Below are positions 15,899 through 24,399 of a stretch of 51,444 nucleotides of DNA, piece by piece (within the stretch, counting starts at the first letter, position 1; the number at the start of each line of letters is the position of its first letter). The stretch covers positions 1 through 51,444 of the forward strand of contig NZ_JARGNU010000013.1 of the NCBI RefSeq assembly GCF_029212375.1. The letters run 5' to 3'. The notes below the pieces were generated by a model. The model saw nothing but the letters and a program-made list of their open reading frames with translations, ran no database searches and was not told where the DNA came from. The DNA comes from Zhongshania sp. (GTDB taxonomy: Bacteria; Pseudomonadota; Gammaproteobacteria; Pseudomonadales; Spongiibacteraceae). A program made the position numbers and the translations under genes.

Positions 15899-16552
15899 TT
15901 AATAACTTTCGGGGAGTTTGCGTTTAATAACAATGTGGCGACCATCAACATCGATGTACTCGCCAATAGTGAGGTCTTTAAGAATACGCGCTACCATTTC
16001 CCGCGATGACCCAACCCGATCCGCAATCTCTTGCTGAGTGAGTTTTTCTTCAATGCGCATACTGCCGTCGTCACCGGCAGGCTGAGCCAGATTTGTTAGC
16101 ACTTTAACTACGCGGCCATACACGTCTTGCAGGGCCAAACTTTTCACATCGTTGGTGAGCTTACGAATACGGCGGGTTAAGTTTTTATTGAGAATACGGG
16201 TGATATTTGGATGCATATCCAGAATAGCTTTAAAATCTTCTTTATAAACAATACGTACCTTGGTGGCTTCCATCGCGCGTACCGAGGCCGAGCGCTTGTC
16301 GTCATCCAACAGGGCTAATTCGCCAAAATAGTCGCCATCTTCAAGGATATTCAGCACAAAGTCTTTGCCGCTTTTATCGCTGCAATACACTTTAACGCGG
16401 CCGGATTCCACTACGTACAGGGAGTCTGCGACATCGCCCTCGTGAATCAAAACCGTGTTTTTGGCGAAGTCCCGCAACACACTGGTGTCGCGCAAAATTT
16501 GAATTTCTTCCGGCATCAGGCCGTCAAATAAATCGACGTTTTCGATACTCAT
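15899..16552 (-). CDS. Crp/Fnr-family transcriptional regulator
   Basis: The 217-residue protein has an N-terminal cyclic-nucleotide-type domain (about 8-120) with the phosphate-binding-cassette-like segment GDYFGELALLDDDKRSASVRA, a central dimer helix, and a C-terminal winged HTH (TQQEIADRVGSSREMVARIL). No FNR-type N-terminal cysteine cluster is present, so oxygen sensing by an iron-sulphur centre is unlikely; whether cAMP or c-di-GMP binds cannot be told. The ATG at 16552 follows GGGGA at good spacing. It stands alone after lysS, separated by a long inverted repeat. Confidence 0.92.
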   Translation of the reverse strand: MSIENVDLFDGLMPEEIQILRDTSVLRDFAKNTVLIHEGDVADSLYVVESGRVKVYCSDKSGKDFVLNILEDGDYFGELALLDDDKRSASVRAMEATKVRIVYKEDFKAILDMHPNITRILNKNLTRRIRKLTNDVKSLALQDVYGRVVKVLTNLAQPAGDDGSMRIEEKLTQQEIADRVGSSREMVARILKDLTIGEYIDVDGRHIVIKRKLPESY

Positions 16553-16631
16553 TACCACATTCCCCAAGGACGATAAAACGTGGAGGCCACTATAGCATAG
16601 TTGCGTAAGTGGCTGTCTAGGCGGGGTTTAC

Positions 16632-16710
16632 GCTAGATGTCGGAAGTCGGATGTCTGACGCCTAAATACGCACTCTGCACACGTCCGACACCAGACTTCC
16701 GACATCAGAC
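16632..16710. repeat. Inverted repeat of 7-nt units downstream of lysS
   Basis: The left arm (16639-16660) consists of consecutive heptamers GTCGGAA, GTCGGAT, GTCTGAC plus G, preceded by a degenerate unit (16632-16638). The right arm (16682-16710), read as its complement, consists of GTCTGAT, GTCGGAA, GTCTGGT, GTCGGAC plus G. The arms are about 84 percent complementary over 25 bp with a 21-nt loop. The right arm ends directly at the lysS stop, so the stem may act as the lysS terminator, although no T-run follows. Confidence 0.75.
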
Positions 16711-18207
16711 CTATTCAGGCCGCATATGCGGAAACAACAACACATCGCGAATCGAGGGCGAGTCGGTGAACAGCATCACCAGGCGGTCGATACCGATACC
16801 TTCACCCGCTGTTGGTGGTAGGCCGTATTCCAGCGCAGCGATGTAGTCGGCGTCGTAGTGCATGGCTTCGTCGTCGCCGCCGTCTTTCTCGGCAACTTGC
16901 GCCATAAAGCGCTCAGCCTGATCTTCTGGGTCATTAAGCTCGGAGAAGCCGTTAGCCAGTTCGCGGCCGCCGACAAAGAATTCAAAGCGGTCGGTCACAA
17001 AGGGATTGCCGTCGCTGCGGCGCGCCAGTGGCGAGACTTCGGTGGGGTATTCGGTGATAAAGGTCGGCTGATCAAGCTTGTGCTCAACAGTCTCTTCAAA
17101 AATTTCGATCTGGATTTTACCCAGGCCCCAAGTATCTTTAACTTTAACACCAAGTTTTACGGCAATCGCAGTGGCCTGGGCCATATCACTGAGCTGTTCA
17201 GCAGTGATTTCGGGGTTGTATTGCAGCACAGAATCAAACACTGACAAGCGGGTAAATGGCTTACCGAAATCGTATTCGCTGCCTTGGTAGTTAATAACCG
17301 TGGTGCCCAAAACTTCCTGCGCGGTATTGCGCAGCATGGCTTCGGTCAAGTCCATCATGTCTTTGTAATCGGCATAGGCTTGGTAGAATTCGATCATGGT
17401 GAATTCTGGATTGTGCCGAGTAGAAAGGCCCTCGTTGCGGAAGTTACGGTTAATTTCAAACACCCGCTCAATACCGCCAACAACCAAACGCTTCAGGTAT
17501 AACTCAGGCGCGATACGCAAATACATATCCATACTCAAAGCATTGTGGTGAGTCACAAAGGGACGTGCGCTGGCTCCACCCGGAATGACCTGCATCATTG
17601 GGGTTTCAACTTCTACAAAATCTTTTTGCTGCAAGAAATTACGGATAGAGCTGATCATTTTTGAGCGAATCGCGAAGGTGCGACGCGAGGATTCATTCAT
17701 GATCAAATCGACATAGCGCTGACGGTAGCGAATTTCCTGATCAGTTAGGCCGTGAAATTTATCCGGCAGTGGTCGCAATGATTTGGTCAGCAGCGAAGTC
17801 TCGGTCATGTTCACATACAGATCGCCTTTGCCCGACTTGTGCACTGGGCCAGTGGCAGAAATAATATCGCCAATGTCCCAAGTTTTAATCTCGTCAGCCA
17901 GTTCTTGGGGAAACTGCTTTTTATCGACATAAACCTGAATACGGCCGGTCATATCTTGCAGCACCATAAACGGCCCACGTTTGGCCATAATGCGGCCAGC
18001 GATACTCGCCTGACGCCCAAGGGCCTCAAGCTCTTCTTTGTCTTTAGCACCTAATTCATCTTGCAAACGCTGAGCGTAGTCTTCACGACGAAAGTGATTA
18101 GGGAAGGCATTGCGTTTTTCGCGAATCGCGCTCAACTTGGCGCGACGCTCGGCGATTAAGCGATTCTCTTCCTGGACCTGTTCTACTTCGTTGTGATTCT
18201 CAGACAT
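16711..18207 (-). CDS. lysS: Lysyl-tRNA synthetase, class II
   Basis: LysS charges tRNA-Lys in the cytoplasm. The 498-residue protein has the OB-fold anticodon domain (about 60-155: [19 protein letters not shown]), motif 1 around [15 protein letters not shown], motif 2 [14 protein letters not shown] and motif 3 [11 protein letters not shown] at the end. The ATG at 18207 has AGGA upstream. It follows prfB as in many gammaproteobacteria, but the gap between the two carries a 141-bp inverted-repeat structure, and a related one lies after the gene. Confidence 0.98.
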   Translation of the reverse strand: MSENHNEVEQVQEENRLIAERRAKLSAIREKRNAFPNHFRREDYAQRLQDELGAKDKEELEALGRQASIAGRIMAKRGPFMVLQDMTGRIQVYVDKKQFPQELADEIKTWDIGDIISATGPVHKSGKGDLYVNMTETSLLTKSLRPLPDKFHGLTDQEIRYRQRYVDLIMNESSRRTFAIRSKMISSIRNFLQQKDFVEVETPMMQVIPGGASARPFVTHHNALSMDMYLRIAPELYLKRLVVGGIERVFEINRNFRNEGLSTRHNPEFTMIEFYQAYADYKDMMDLTEAMLRNTAQEVLGTTVINYQGSEYDFGKPFTRLSVFDSVLQYNPEITAEQLSDMAQATAIAVKLGVKVKDTWGLGKIQIEIFEETVEHKLDQPTFITEYPTEVSPLARRSDGNPFVTDRFEFFVGGRELANGFSELNDPEDQAERFMAQVAEKDGGDDEAMHYDADYIAALEYGLPPTAGEGIGIDRLVMLFTDSPSIRDVLLFPHMRPE

Positions 18208-18220
18208 TTTAAGTTCCTGG

Positions 18221-18361
18221 GTCGGGCGTCGGAGGTCTGACGTCGGACGTATTAAAAGCAGCGCGCTGCTTATTTGTATTTAAAAACTAGGCGCCGATCT
18301 CAGCGCCATACTTAACACTTGTGCGAACTACTCGTCAGACGTCAGACTTCCGACACCCGAC
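18221..18361. repeat. Inverted repeat of 7-nt units between prfB and lysS
   Basis: Each arm is 29 bp (18221-18249 and 18333-18361), made of four heptamers of the form GTCKGRN plus a G; the arms match at 26 of 29 positions as inverted copies. The 83-nt centre holds the palindrome GCAGCGCGCTGC (18258-18269) and a GGCGC/GCGCC pair (18291-18306). The element covers nearly the whole gap between prfB and lysS, so it would form a large cruciform or a branched RNA in a prfB-lysS transcript. Confidence 0.8.
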
Positions 18362-18369
18362 TTGGCCTG

Positions 18370-19468
18370 CTAAAGGCCAAATTTAAGACTTGCTTCAATA
18401 AACTGATCCAAATCGCCATCTAACACCGCATTGCAATTACTGGTTTGCACATTGGTACGCAAATCTTTAATGCGCTGATCGTCTAATACGTAGGAACGAA
18501 TTTGGCTGCCCCAGCCGATATCCGACTTACTGTCTTCCAGCTCTTGCGCGGCGCTATTGCGCTTTTGCATTTCCAGTTCGTAAAGTTTTGCTTTTAGCAT
18601 TTTCCACGCGCTGTCACGGTTTTGATGTTGCGAGCGCTGGTTTTGGCACTGCACCACAATATTCGTCGGCACGTGGGTTAAACGTACCGCCGAGTCGGTT
18701 TTGTTAATGTGCTGCCCACCGGCGCCGCTGGCCCGATAAGTATCGGTACGCACGTCAGATGGATTGATATCAATTTCGATATCGTCGTCAATCTCTGGCG
18801 ATATAAAGACCGAACAGAACGAGGTGTGACGACGATTTCCCGAATCGAAAGGCGATTTCCGTACTAGGCGATGCACACCTGTCTCGGTGCGCAGCCAACC
18901 GAAGGCATATTCGCCTTGAATATGAATAGTCGCGCTTTTAATGCCCGCCACTTCACCGTCTGACAGTTCCACCAATTCAGCTTTGAAGCCCTTGGCTTCT
19001 GCCCAGCGCAAATACATGCGCAACACCATATTGGCCCAGTCCTGCGCCTCGGTGCCGCCAGAACCAGACTGAATATCCAGATAGCAATTGTTTGGGTCCA
19101 TCTCGCCAGAGAACATGCGGCGGAATTCAAGGGCACCTAGGGAGGCTTCTAAGCGGTCGACATCGACCTGCATACCGCTGATGGTGTCTTCGTCACCCTC
19201 TTCAACCGCCATGTCCAAAAGCTCTTTGCAATCGGACACGCCGCTGTCTAATTCATCGATGGTTGCCACCACCGCTTCGAGCGCGGCGCGCTCGCGCCCC
19301 AGCTCTTGGGCGCGCTTGGCGTCGTCCCATACTTTAGGGTCGCCCAGTTCCAGCTCTACCTCAAATAAACGCTCTTTCTTGTTAGCGTAGTCAAAGATAC
19401 CCCCGAAGCACGTCGGTTCTTTCGCTCATGCTTTTTAGGGACTGACGTATCGCGTTGACTTCTAACAT
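18370..19468 (-). CDS. prfB: Peptide chain release factor 2, with programmed +1 frameshift
   Basis: RF2 ends translation at UGA and UAA. The first frame begins ATG at 19468, codes 25 residues (starting [16 protein letters not shown]), and reaches an in-frame TGA at 19393-19391. The slip site CTT TGA C (19396-19390) is preceded by GGGGG, the internal Shine-Dalgarno-like element of the known autoregulatory frameshift. After the +1 shift the second frame runs from 19392 to 18370, giving 365 residues in total, the normal RF2 length. The SPF stop-codon motif ([10 protein letters not shown]) and the GGQ loop ([15 protein letters not shown]) are intact. Confidence 0.97.
19390..19405 (-). promoter_or_regulatory. 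prfB recoding site
   Basis: The minus strand reads GGGGGTATCTTTGAC: a purine-rich element, then CTT and the in-frame TGA followed by C. This is the canonical layout for RF2 autoregulation, where low RF2 lets the ribosome slip to the +1 frame. Confidence 0.95.
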
Positions 19469-19572
19469 TGAAGATTATCCGGTATCACGTGGAAAGGGCG
19501 GCATTTTACCTGATGCGCCAGCTCCCGCAAAGCATCGTGGGGGCAATTACTCACAAGGGGCGATTAAGGAGC

Positions 19573-21339
19573 TCACAACGGGCGCAGATGCTCGACCATA
19601 AGCTGCAAAGACAGGCGCTCGCGAAACAGATTGCTGTCGAGCTTATACACTAGCTCGACGTATTCCGTATCGGGACTCGGCCACACATCGGTATCAATAT
19701 TAAAGGCGATGGCATCAAAAATTTGCTCGCCGCCCTGCTCCGATGCCAACACCATTTTCAGATGCCGCGCGCCGACAATACGCTGCTGCACTAACCGAAA
19801 ACGACCGTGAAACAGCGGCTCAGGAAAGTTCTGCCCCCAAGGGCCGGCGCCGCGCAGCAATTCAGCCCGCTCTAAAGACAAATCCTCAGCAGTCAATTCA
19901 CCGTCGCTATACACCGCGGCAGTTAATTGCTCTGGGCTAGTTAGCTCCGCCACAATGGCGTCAAAGGCCTCAGCAAAACGACTGTAATCTGCCTTGGCCA
20001 AACTCATGCCCGCCGCCATGGCGTGGCCACCAAATTTATTGAGCAAACCGGGATTGCGCTTGGCGATTAAGTCCAGTGCGTCACGCATGTGCAGACCGGG
20101 AATCGAACGCGCCGAGCCTTTTATTTCATCACCATCGGCATCAGCAAAGGCAATTACCGGACGGTGGTAGCGGTCTTTAATACGCGAGGCGAGGATACCC
20201 ACTACGCCTTGGTGCCATGTGGGATCGTAAAGACATATCCCGTTCGGCACCGCTGTGGGATCGAGCTGCAAATGCGCCAATACCCGCATCGCGTCGTCTT
20301 TCATGCTTTGCTCTATCGAGCGACGCTCGCGGTTTAAGTCGTCTAGCTCGGCGGCCAAACTCAGCGCGGTATCGGCATCTTCAGTAAGCAAGCAGCGAAT
20401 ACCCAAACTCATATCGTCTAAGCGGCCCGCCGCGTTTAAACGCGGGCCAATGGCAAAACCCATGTCTGAGGCGACCAAGCGGCCAGATTCTTTACCCGCA
20501 ACCCGCAACAAAGCCTGTATGCCCAGACGACAGCGGCCCGCGCGAATACGGCGCAAGCCCTGTTCAACCAAAATGCGGTTTAGCTGCTCCAGCGGCACCA
20601 CATCGGCCACAGTGCCGAGGGCGACCAAATCCAGGAACTCGGCCAAGTTAGGCTTTGCCCTTTCGGCGCTAAACCAGCCCCGCTGCTGCAATTCACTACG
20701 CAATGCCAGCAGCACATAGAACATCACCCCTACCCCAGCCAATGATTTACCAGCAAAGGGGCAGCCGTGCTGATTGGGATTCACAATCGCGGCGGCTTGG
20801 GGCAGTGAATCGCCAGGCAAGTGGTGATCGGTGACCAATACTGGAATGCCCAGCTTTGCCGCGGCGGCGACGCCGTCGATACTGGAAATGCCGTTATCCA
20901 CGGTAATAATTAAATCTGGCTGGCGCTCAGCCGCTACCGCAACAATCTCAGGGGTAAGGCCATAGCCGTATTCAAAGCGGTTGGGCACTAAATAATCGAC
21001 ATTCGCCGCGCCCAAGGCGCGTAAACCCAATACCGCAAGACTGGTGCTAGTAGCGCCGTCGCAGTCAAAATCGCCAACAATCAATAAGCGATGTTGCTTT
21101 TCCAAAGCATTGGCGAGCAAGGTGCAAGCATCACTCATGCCTTTCATTTCTGGCTTGGGTAAATGCTCTAAGCCAGATTCCAGATCGGCATCGCGAGACA
21201 GGCCACGGCTGGCGTAGAGTCTTTGCAGAAGGGTCGGCACCGCCGCAGAAAATTCTGCGGCGGCGGGTTCACGAAGGATTATCTTGGGAAAATCGCTCAC
21301 GTAATCGAGGAACAGATCATGCGCGAATATTCGCGGCAA
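19573..21339 (-). CDS. recJ: Single-stranded-DNA-specific exonuclease RecJ
   Basis: RecJ degrades single-stranded DNA 5' to 3' in recombination and mismatch repair. The protein (588 residues from the TTG at 21339, or 575 from the GTG at 21300) has the DHH phosphoesterase motifs VGDFDCDGATST, ITVDNGISS and VTDHHLPG, the DHHA1 glycine motif GGHAMAAGMSL, and a C-terminal OB-fold region. The longer start overlaps thrC by 23 bp; neither start has a good ribosome-binding site, so translation is probably coupled to thrC. It lies between thrC and prfB as in Pseudomonas relatives. Confidence 0.96.
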   Translation of the reverse strand: MPRIFAHDLFLDYVSDFPKIILREPAAAEFSAAVPTLLQRLYASRGLSRDADLESGLEHLPKPEMKGMSDACTLLANALEKQHRLLIVGDFDCDGATSTSLAVLGLRALGAANVDYLVPNRFEYGYGLTPEIVAVAAERQPDLIITVDNGISSIDGVAAAAKLGIPVLVTDHHLPGDSLPQAAAIVNPNQHGCPFAGKSLAGVGVMFYVLLALRSELQQRGWFSAERAKPNLAEFLDLVALGTVADVVPLEQLNRILVEQGLRRIRAGRCRLGIQALLRVAGKESGRLVASDMGFAIGPRLNAAGRLDDMSLGIRCLLTEDADTALSLAAELDDLNRERRSIEQSMKDDAMRVLAHLQLDPTAVPNGICLYDPTWHQGVVGILASRIKDRYHRPVIAFADADGDEIKGSARSIPGLHMRDALDLIAKRNPGLLNKFGGHAMAAGMSLAKADYSRFAEAFDAIVAELTSPEQLTAAVYSDGELTAEDLSLERAELLRGAGPWGQNFPEPLFHGRFRLVQQRIVGARHLKMVLASEQGGEQIFDAIAFNIDTDVWPSPDTEYVELVYKLDSNLFRERLSLQLMVEHLRPL

Positions 21340-22714
21340 TCATTGCGTGCACGTCTTCCAGCTTATTGTCGACGACCTCATAGCGCTCGGCCAAATCAAA
21401 GAGATCGCTCATATGGTGTGGCAATGCTGGCGCCGAGGGGTAACCCGCTTTCATCACCGCTTCTGGGAATTTGGCCGGATGCGCCGTGGCCAAGGTAATC
21501 ATTGGCGTAGAGGTATTGCGACGGCATTCGCGGGCAGCTTTAACACCAATCGCGGAATGAGGATCGAGCAGATACTCATTATTCTCGTAAACCGAGGCAA
21601 TCATGGCCACGGTTTCTTCGTCGTTAACGCCGTAGCTGTCGAACAGGCCGCGCACTTTAGCGAAAGCGGCATCTGGAATCGAAACTGTCTCGGTGTTCAT
21701 GCGCGTCATTAAGTCGTCAATGGCGGCGCCATCGCGATCGTAACAGTCGAACAACATACGCTCGAAGTTACTCGATACCACAATGTCCATGCTCGGCGAC
21801 AAGGTGTGCTGCAGCTCGTGCTTCTCAAATTTATTGCCGCTGATAAAACGGTGCAGAATATCGTTTTGGTTGGTTGCTACCACCAACTGCTCGATGGGCA
21901 GGCCCATACACTTAGCCAAATAACCGGCATAGATGTCACCAAAGTTACCGGTAGGCACCGAGAAACTCACTGCGCGATCTGGCGCGCCAACGGCGTAGGC
22001 CGCGTAAAAATAGTAAACGATCTGGGCCATAATCCGCGCCCAGTTAATCGAGTTAACCGCAACCAACTGACGACCTTCCGGCAGGAAACTCTGATCAGCA
22101 AAGCTGGCCTTAACCATGGCTTGGCAGTGATCGAAATGGCCGCGCACCGCGATATTGTGGATGTTCTCGCCCACCACGGTGGTCATCTGGCGGCGCTGCA
22201 CTTCTGATACCCGCTGATAAGGGTGCAGAATAAAAATGTCGATATTCGTGCAGCGCTTGCAGCCTTGAATCGCCGCAGAACCCGTGTCACCGGAGGTCGC
22301 GCCCATAATGACGACTTTCTGCTGACGACGCTCAAGCACGTAATCCAGCAAGCGACCCAGCATTTGCAGGGCAAAATCTTTAAAGGCCAAGGTCGGCCCT
22401 TGGAATAATTCCAACACCCACTCGTTGCGATCTAACTGCACCAGCGGCGCAATCGCGGGGTGGCGAAAATCCACATAGGTATCGTCAATAATCGCTTTAA
22501 GATCATCATCGGGAATACAGCCGCCAACAAAGGGCTGAATAATTTGAAAGGCTAAATCGGTATACGACAAGGACGCCCACGACGCAATCTGCGCTTTGCT
22601 GTACTTGGGCAAAGACTCGGGCACATACAAGCCGCCGTCTGGCGCGAGGCCTGTCAGCAGAACGTCTTCAAAATTCAGGGCGGGCGCTTTGCCGCGGGTG
22701 CTGATGTATTTCAC
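21317..22714 (-). CDS. thrC: Threonine synthase
   Basis: ThrC makes threonine from O-phosphohomoserine with pyridoxal phosphate. The 465-residue protein has the N-terminal YISTRG start, the PLP lysine in GPTLAFKDFALQMLGRLL, and the phosphate-binding GATSGDTGSAAI. The start is GTG at 22714 with GAGAG upstream. It follows hom, its pathway partner, across a gap with a heptamer hairpin, and overlaps recJ. Confidence 0.97.
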   Translation of the reverse strand: MKYISTRGKAPALNFEDVLLTGLAPDGGLYVPESLPKYSKAQIASWASLSYTDLAFQIIQPFVGGCIPDDDLKAIIDDTYVDFRHPAIAPLVQLDRNEWVLELFQGPTLAFKDFALQMLGRLLDYVLERRQQKVVIMGATSGDTGSAAIQGCKRCTNIDIFILHPYQRVSEVQRRQMTTVVGENIHNIAVRGHFDHCQAMVKASFADQSFLPEGRQLVAVNSINWARIMAQIVYYFYAAYAVGAPDRAVSFSVPTGNFGDIYAGYLAKCMGLPIEQLVVATNQNDILHRFISGNKFEKHELQHTLSPSMDIVVSSNFERMLFDCYDRDGAAIDDLMTRMNTETVSIPDAAFAKVRGLFDSYGVNDEETVAMIASVYENNEYLLDPHSAIGVKAARECRRNTSTPMITLATAHPAKFPEAVMKAGYPSAPALPHHMSDLFDLAERYEVVDNKLEDVHAMIAANIRA

Positions 22715-22764
22715 GTGCTTTTAGCTCTCAATGTTCGTTAAATTATAGTAGTTAAACGCTTGAT

Positions 22765-22809
22765 GGGAGACGGGAGACGCAAAAGCCGCACTGGCGTCTC
22801 CCGTCTCCC
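22765..22809. repeat. Perfect 16-bp inverted repeat of 7-nt units between hom and thrC
   Basis: GGGAGACGGGAGACGC (22765-22780) and its exact complement (22794-22809) form a 16-bp stem with a 13-nt loop. Each arm holds two tandem GGGAGAC heptamers. There is no T-run after the stem on the minus strand, so simple rho-independent termination is unlikely. The arms are built on the same 7-nt principle as the repeats beside lysS but with another unit. Confidence 0.8.
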
Positions 22810-22827
22810 GTGCCGCGTAAAGCGGCC

Positions 22828-24135
22828 TTAACCCGCCAATGACTCCACTCTTATCCGAGTCACTTCGCCCACAATGCTTTCCAAACCTTCGATCTGGCTT
22901 ACCGCTGCAGACAGTTTGGCTTCAATGGTGCGGTTGGTCAGGATAATCATCGGCACCAAGTTCGCGCCGTCAGCGGGTTCTTTCTGGATCAGGGCTTCAA
23001 TGCTGATGCCGCCGTCGCTGAGGATCTGGGCGACTTTAGACAGTACACCGGGCTTGTCCACTGCCGCCATGCGCAGATAGTAAGCGGTTTCTACAGCGTC
23101 GATGGGCAGTATCGGATGGGCGCTGAGTGACTCAGTTTTGAATGACAAATACGGTACGCGGCTGCTTTGCGAAGAACTTAAAGTGCGCGCCACATCGATA
23201 ATGTCTGCGACCACCGCAGAAGCGGTCGGCTCACCACCGGCGCCAGCGCCGTAATACAGGCTAGGGCCAACGGCATCTGACTGCACTAACACCGCGTTCA
23301 TAACGCCGTTTACATTGGCGATCAGACGCTTTTCAGGAATTAAGGTCGGGTGAACCCGCAGCTCGATACCTTCGCTGGTGTCACGGGCGATACCCAAATG
23401 TTTGATGCGATAGCCAAGCTCTTCAGCATAGATCACGTCTTCTTGAGCAATACGGCTAATGCCTTCAGTGAAGACCTTGTCGAACTGTAATGGAATACCA
23501 AAGGCCAAGGAGGCAAGGATAACCAGCTTGTGAGCGGCGTCGATGCCCTCCACGTCAAAAGTGGGATCAGCTTCTGCGTAGCCCAGCTCCTGCGCTTCTG
23601 CCAACACATCGGCAAAGTCGCGGCCCTTCTCGCGCATTTCAGAAAGGATAAAGTTACCGGTGCCGTTGATGATCCCGGCCAGCCACTGAATTTTATTGCC
23701 CGCCAAACCTTCGCGCAGGGCCTTAATGATGGGGATACCACCAGCGACGGCAGCTTCAAAGGCAACAGTAACGCCCTTCTCGGCTGCGGCGGCGAAAATC
23801 TCATTGCCGTGCTCGGCGATCAGCGCTTTATTGGCGGTAACCACATGCTTGCCATTGGCAATGGCTTTTAAAACCAATTCTTTGGCAACGGTGGTGCCGC
23901 CAATCAATTCAACCAGAATATCGATTTCGGGGTTTTCAGCCACGGCAAACACGTCGCGGTTAATCGCCACGTCACCGGTGTCGCATTTGGGATTGTCGCG
24001 ACGCGAACCAATTTGCGCCACCACGATGTCGGCGCCAACCCGAGCGGAGATTTCTGCCGCGTTGCGCTTCAATACCGCAAACGTACCGCTGCCCACGGTT
24101 CCTAAACCACATATTCCTACTTTGACCGAATCCAC
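22828..24135 (-). CDS. hom: Homoserine dehydrogenase
   Basis: Hom reduces aspartate semialdehyde to homoserine, the branch to threonine and methionine. The 435-residue protein has the Rossmann motif GICGLGTVGSGTF (8-20), the catalytic domain with NGTGNFILSEMREKG and EGIDAAHKLVILASLAFG, and a C-terminal ACT domain (about 350-430: VDKPGVLSKVAQILSDGGIS) that usually senses threonine. No aspartokinase domain is fused. The start is GTG at 24135 with AGGAG five bases upstream. metZ, which also uses a homoserine ester, lies elsewhere in the window. Confidence 0.97.
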   Translation of the reverse strand: MDSVKVGICGLGTVGSGTFAVLKRNAAEISARVGADIVVAQIGSRRDNPKCDTGDVAINRDVFAVAENPEIDILVELIGGTTVAKELVLKAIANGKHVVTANKALIAEHGNEIFAAAAEKGVTVAFEAAVAGGIPIIKALREGLAGNKIQWLAGIINGTGNFILSEMREKGRDFADVLAEAQELGYAEADPTFDVEGIDAAHKLVILASLAFGIPLQFDKVFTEGISRIAQEDVIYAEELGYRIKHLGIARDTSEGIELRVHPTLIPEKRLIANVNGVMNAVLVQSDAVGPSLYYGAGAGGEPTASAVVADIIDVARTLSSSQSSRVPYLSFKTESLSAHPILPIDAVETAYYLRMAAVDKPGVLSKVAQILSDGGISIEALIQKEPADGANLVPMIILTNRTIEAKLSAAVSQIEGLESIVGEVTRIRVESLAG

Positions 24136-24340
24136 TATTGCTCCTTTAAAACATCAGGCAATATCTCGGGCGCTAAAAACCCGACAATACTGGGACTGGC
24201 ACGGAAACTGTTAAATTCCAAGCCGAAAGGAGTGCATTTTAGTCAAGGTGGGGCGCTAAGGCTATGGTCTGGGGGGATTCAAATGAGTTTATTCGCGCCC
24301 AATATCGCTTTGACGCGACAATGCTGCCTTTAAAGGGTGT
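24136..24340. other. Leader region of hom
   Basis: No gene and no threonine/isoleucine-rich leader peptide is visible. The part nearest hom should hold its promoter; I could not pick a convincing pair of boxes. Confidence 0.4.
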
Positions 24341-24370
24341 AAAAACAAAAAAGCCGCGTCTGCGGCCTTT
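24341..24370 (-). terminator. Intrinsic terminator of the acyl-CoA operon
   Basis: On the minus strand GCCGC (24366-24362) pairs with GCGGC (24357-24353) around the loop AGAC, and GCGGC is followed by TTTTTTGTTTTT. It lies about 35 bp after the thiolase stop, which is a textbook rho-independent layout. Confidence 0.85.
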
Positions 24371-24399
24371 CAAAACACTAAAAATCAAATCACGTAGTT

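Noticed and set aside
16632-18361. CRISPR-like repeat arrays around lysS
   Set aside because: The repeats are 7-nt units arranged as inverted arms without spacers; this is not a CRISPR layout and no cas gene is near.
20255-20719. Plus-strand open frame of 154 codons
   Set aside because: It lies fully inside recJ on the other strand, with no motif of its own.
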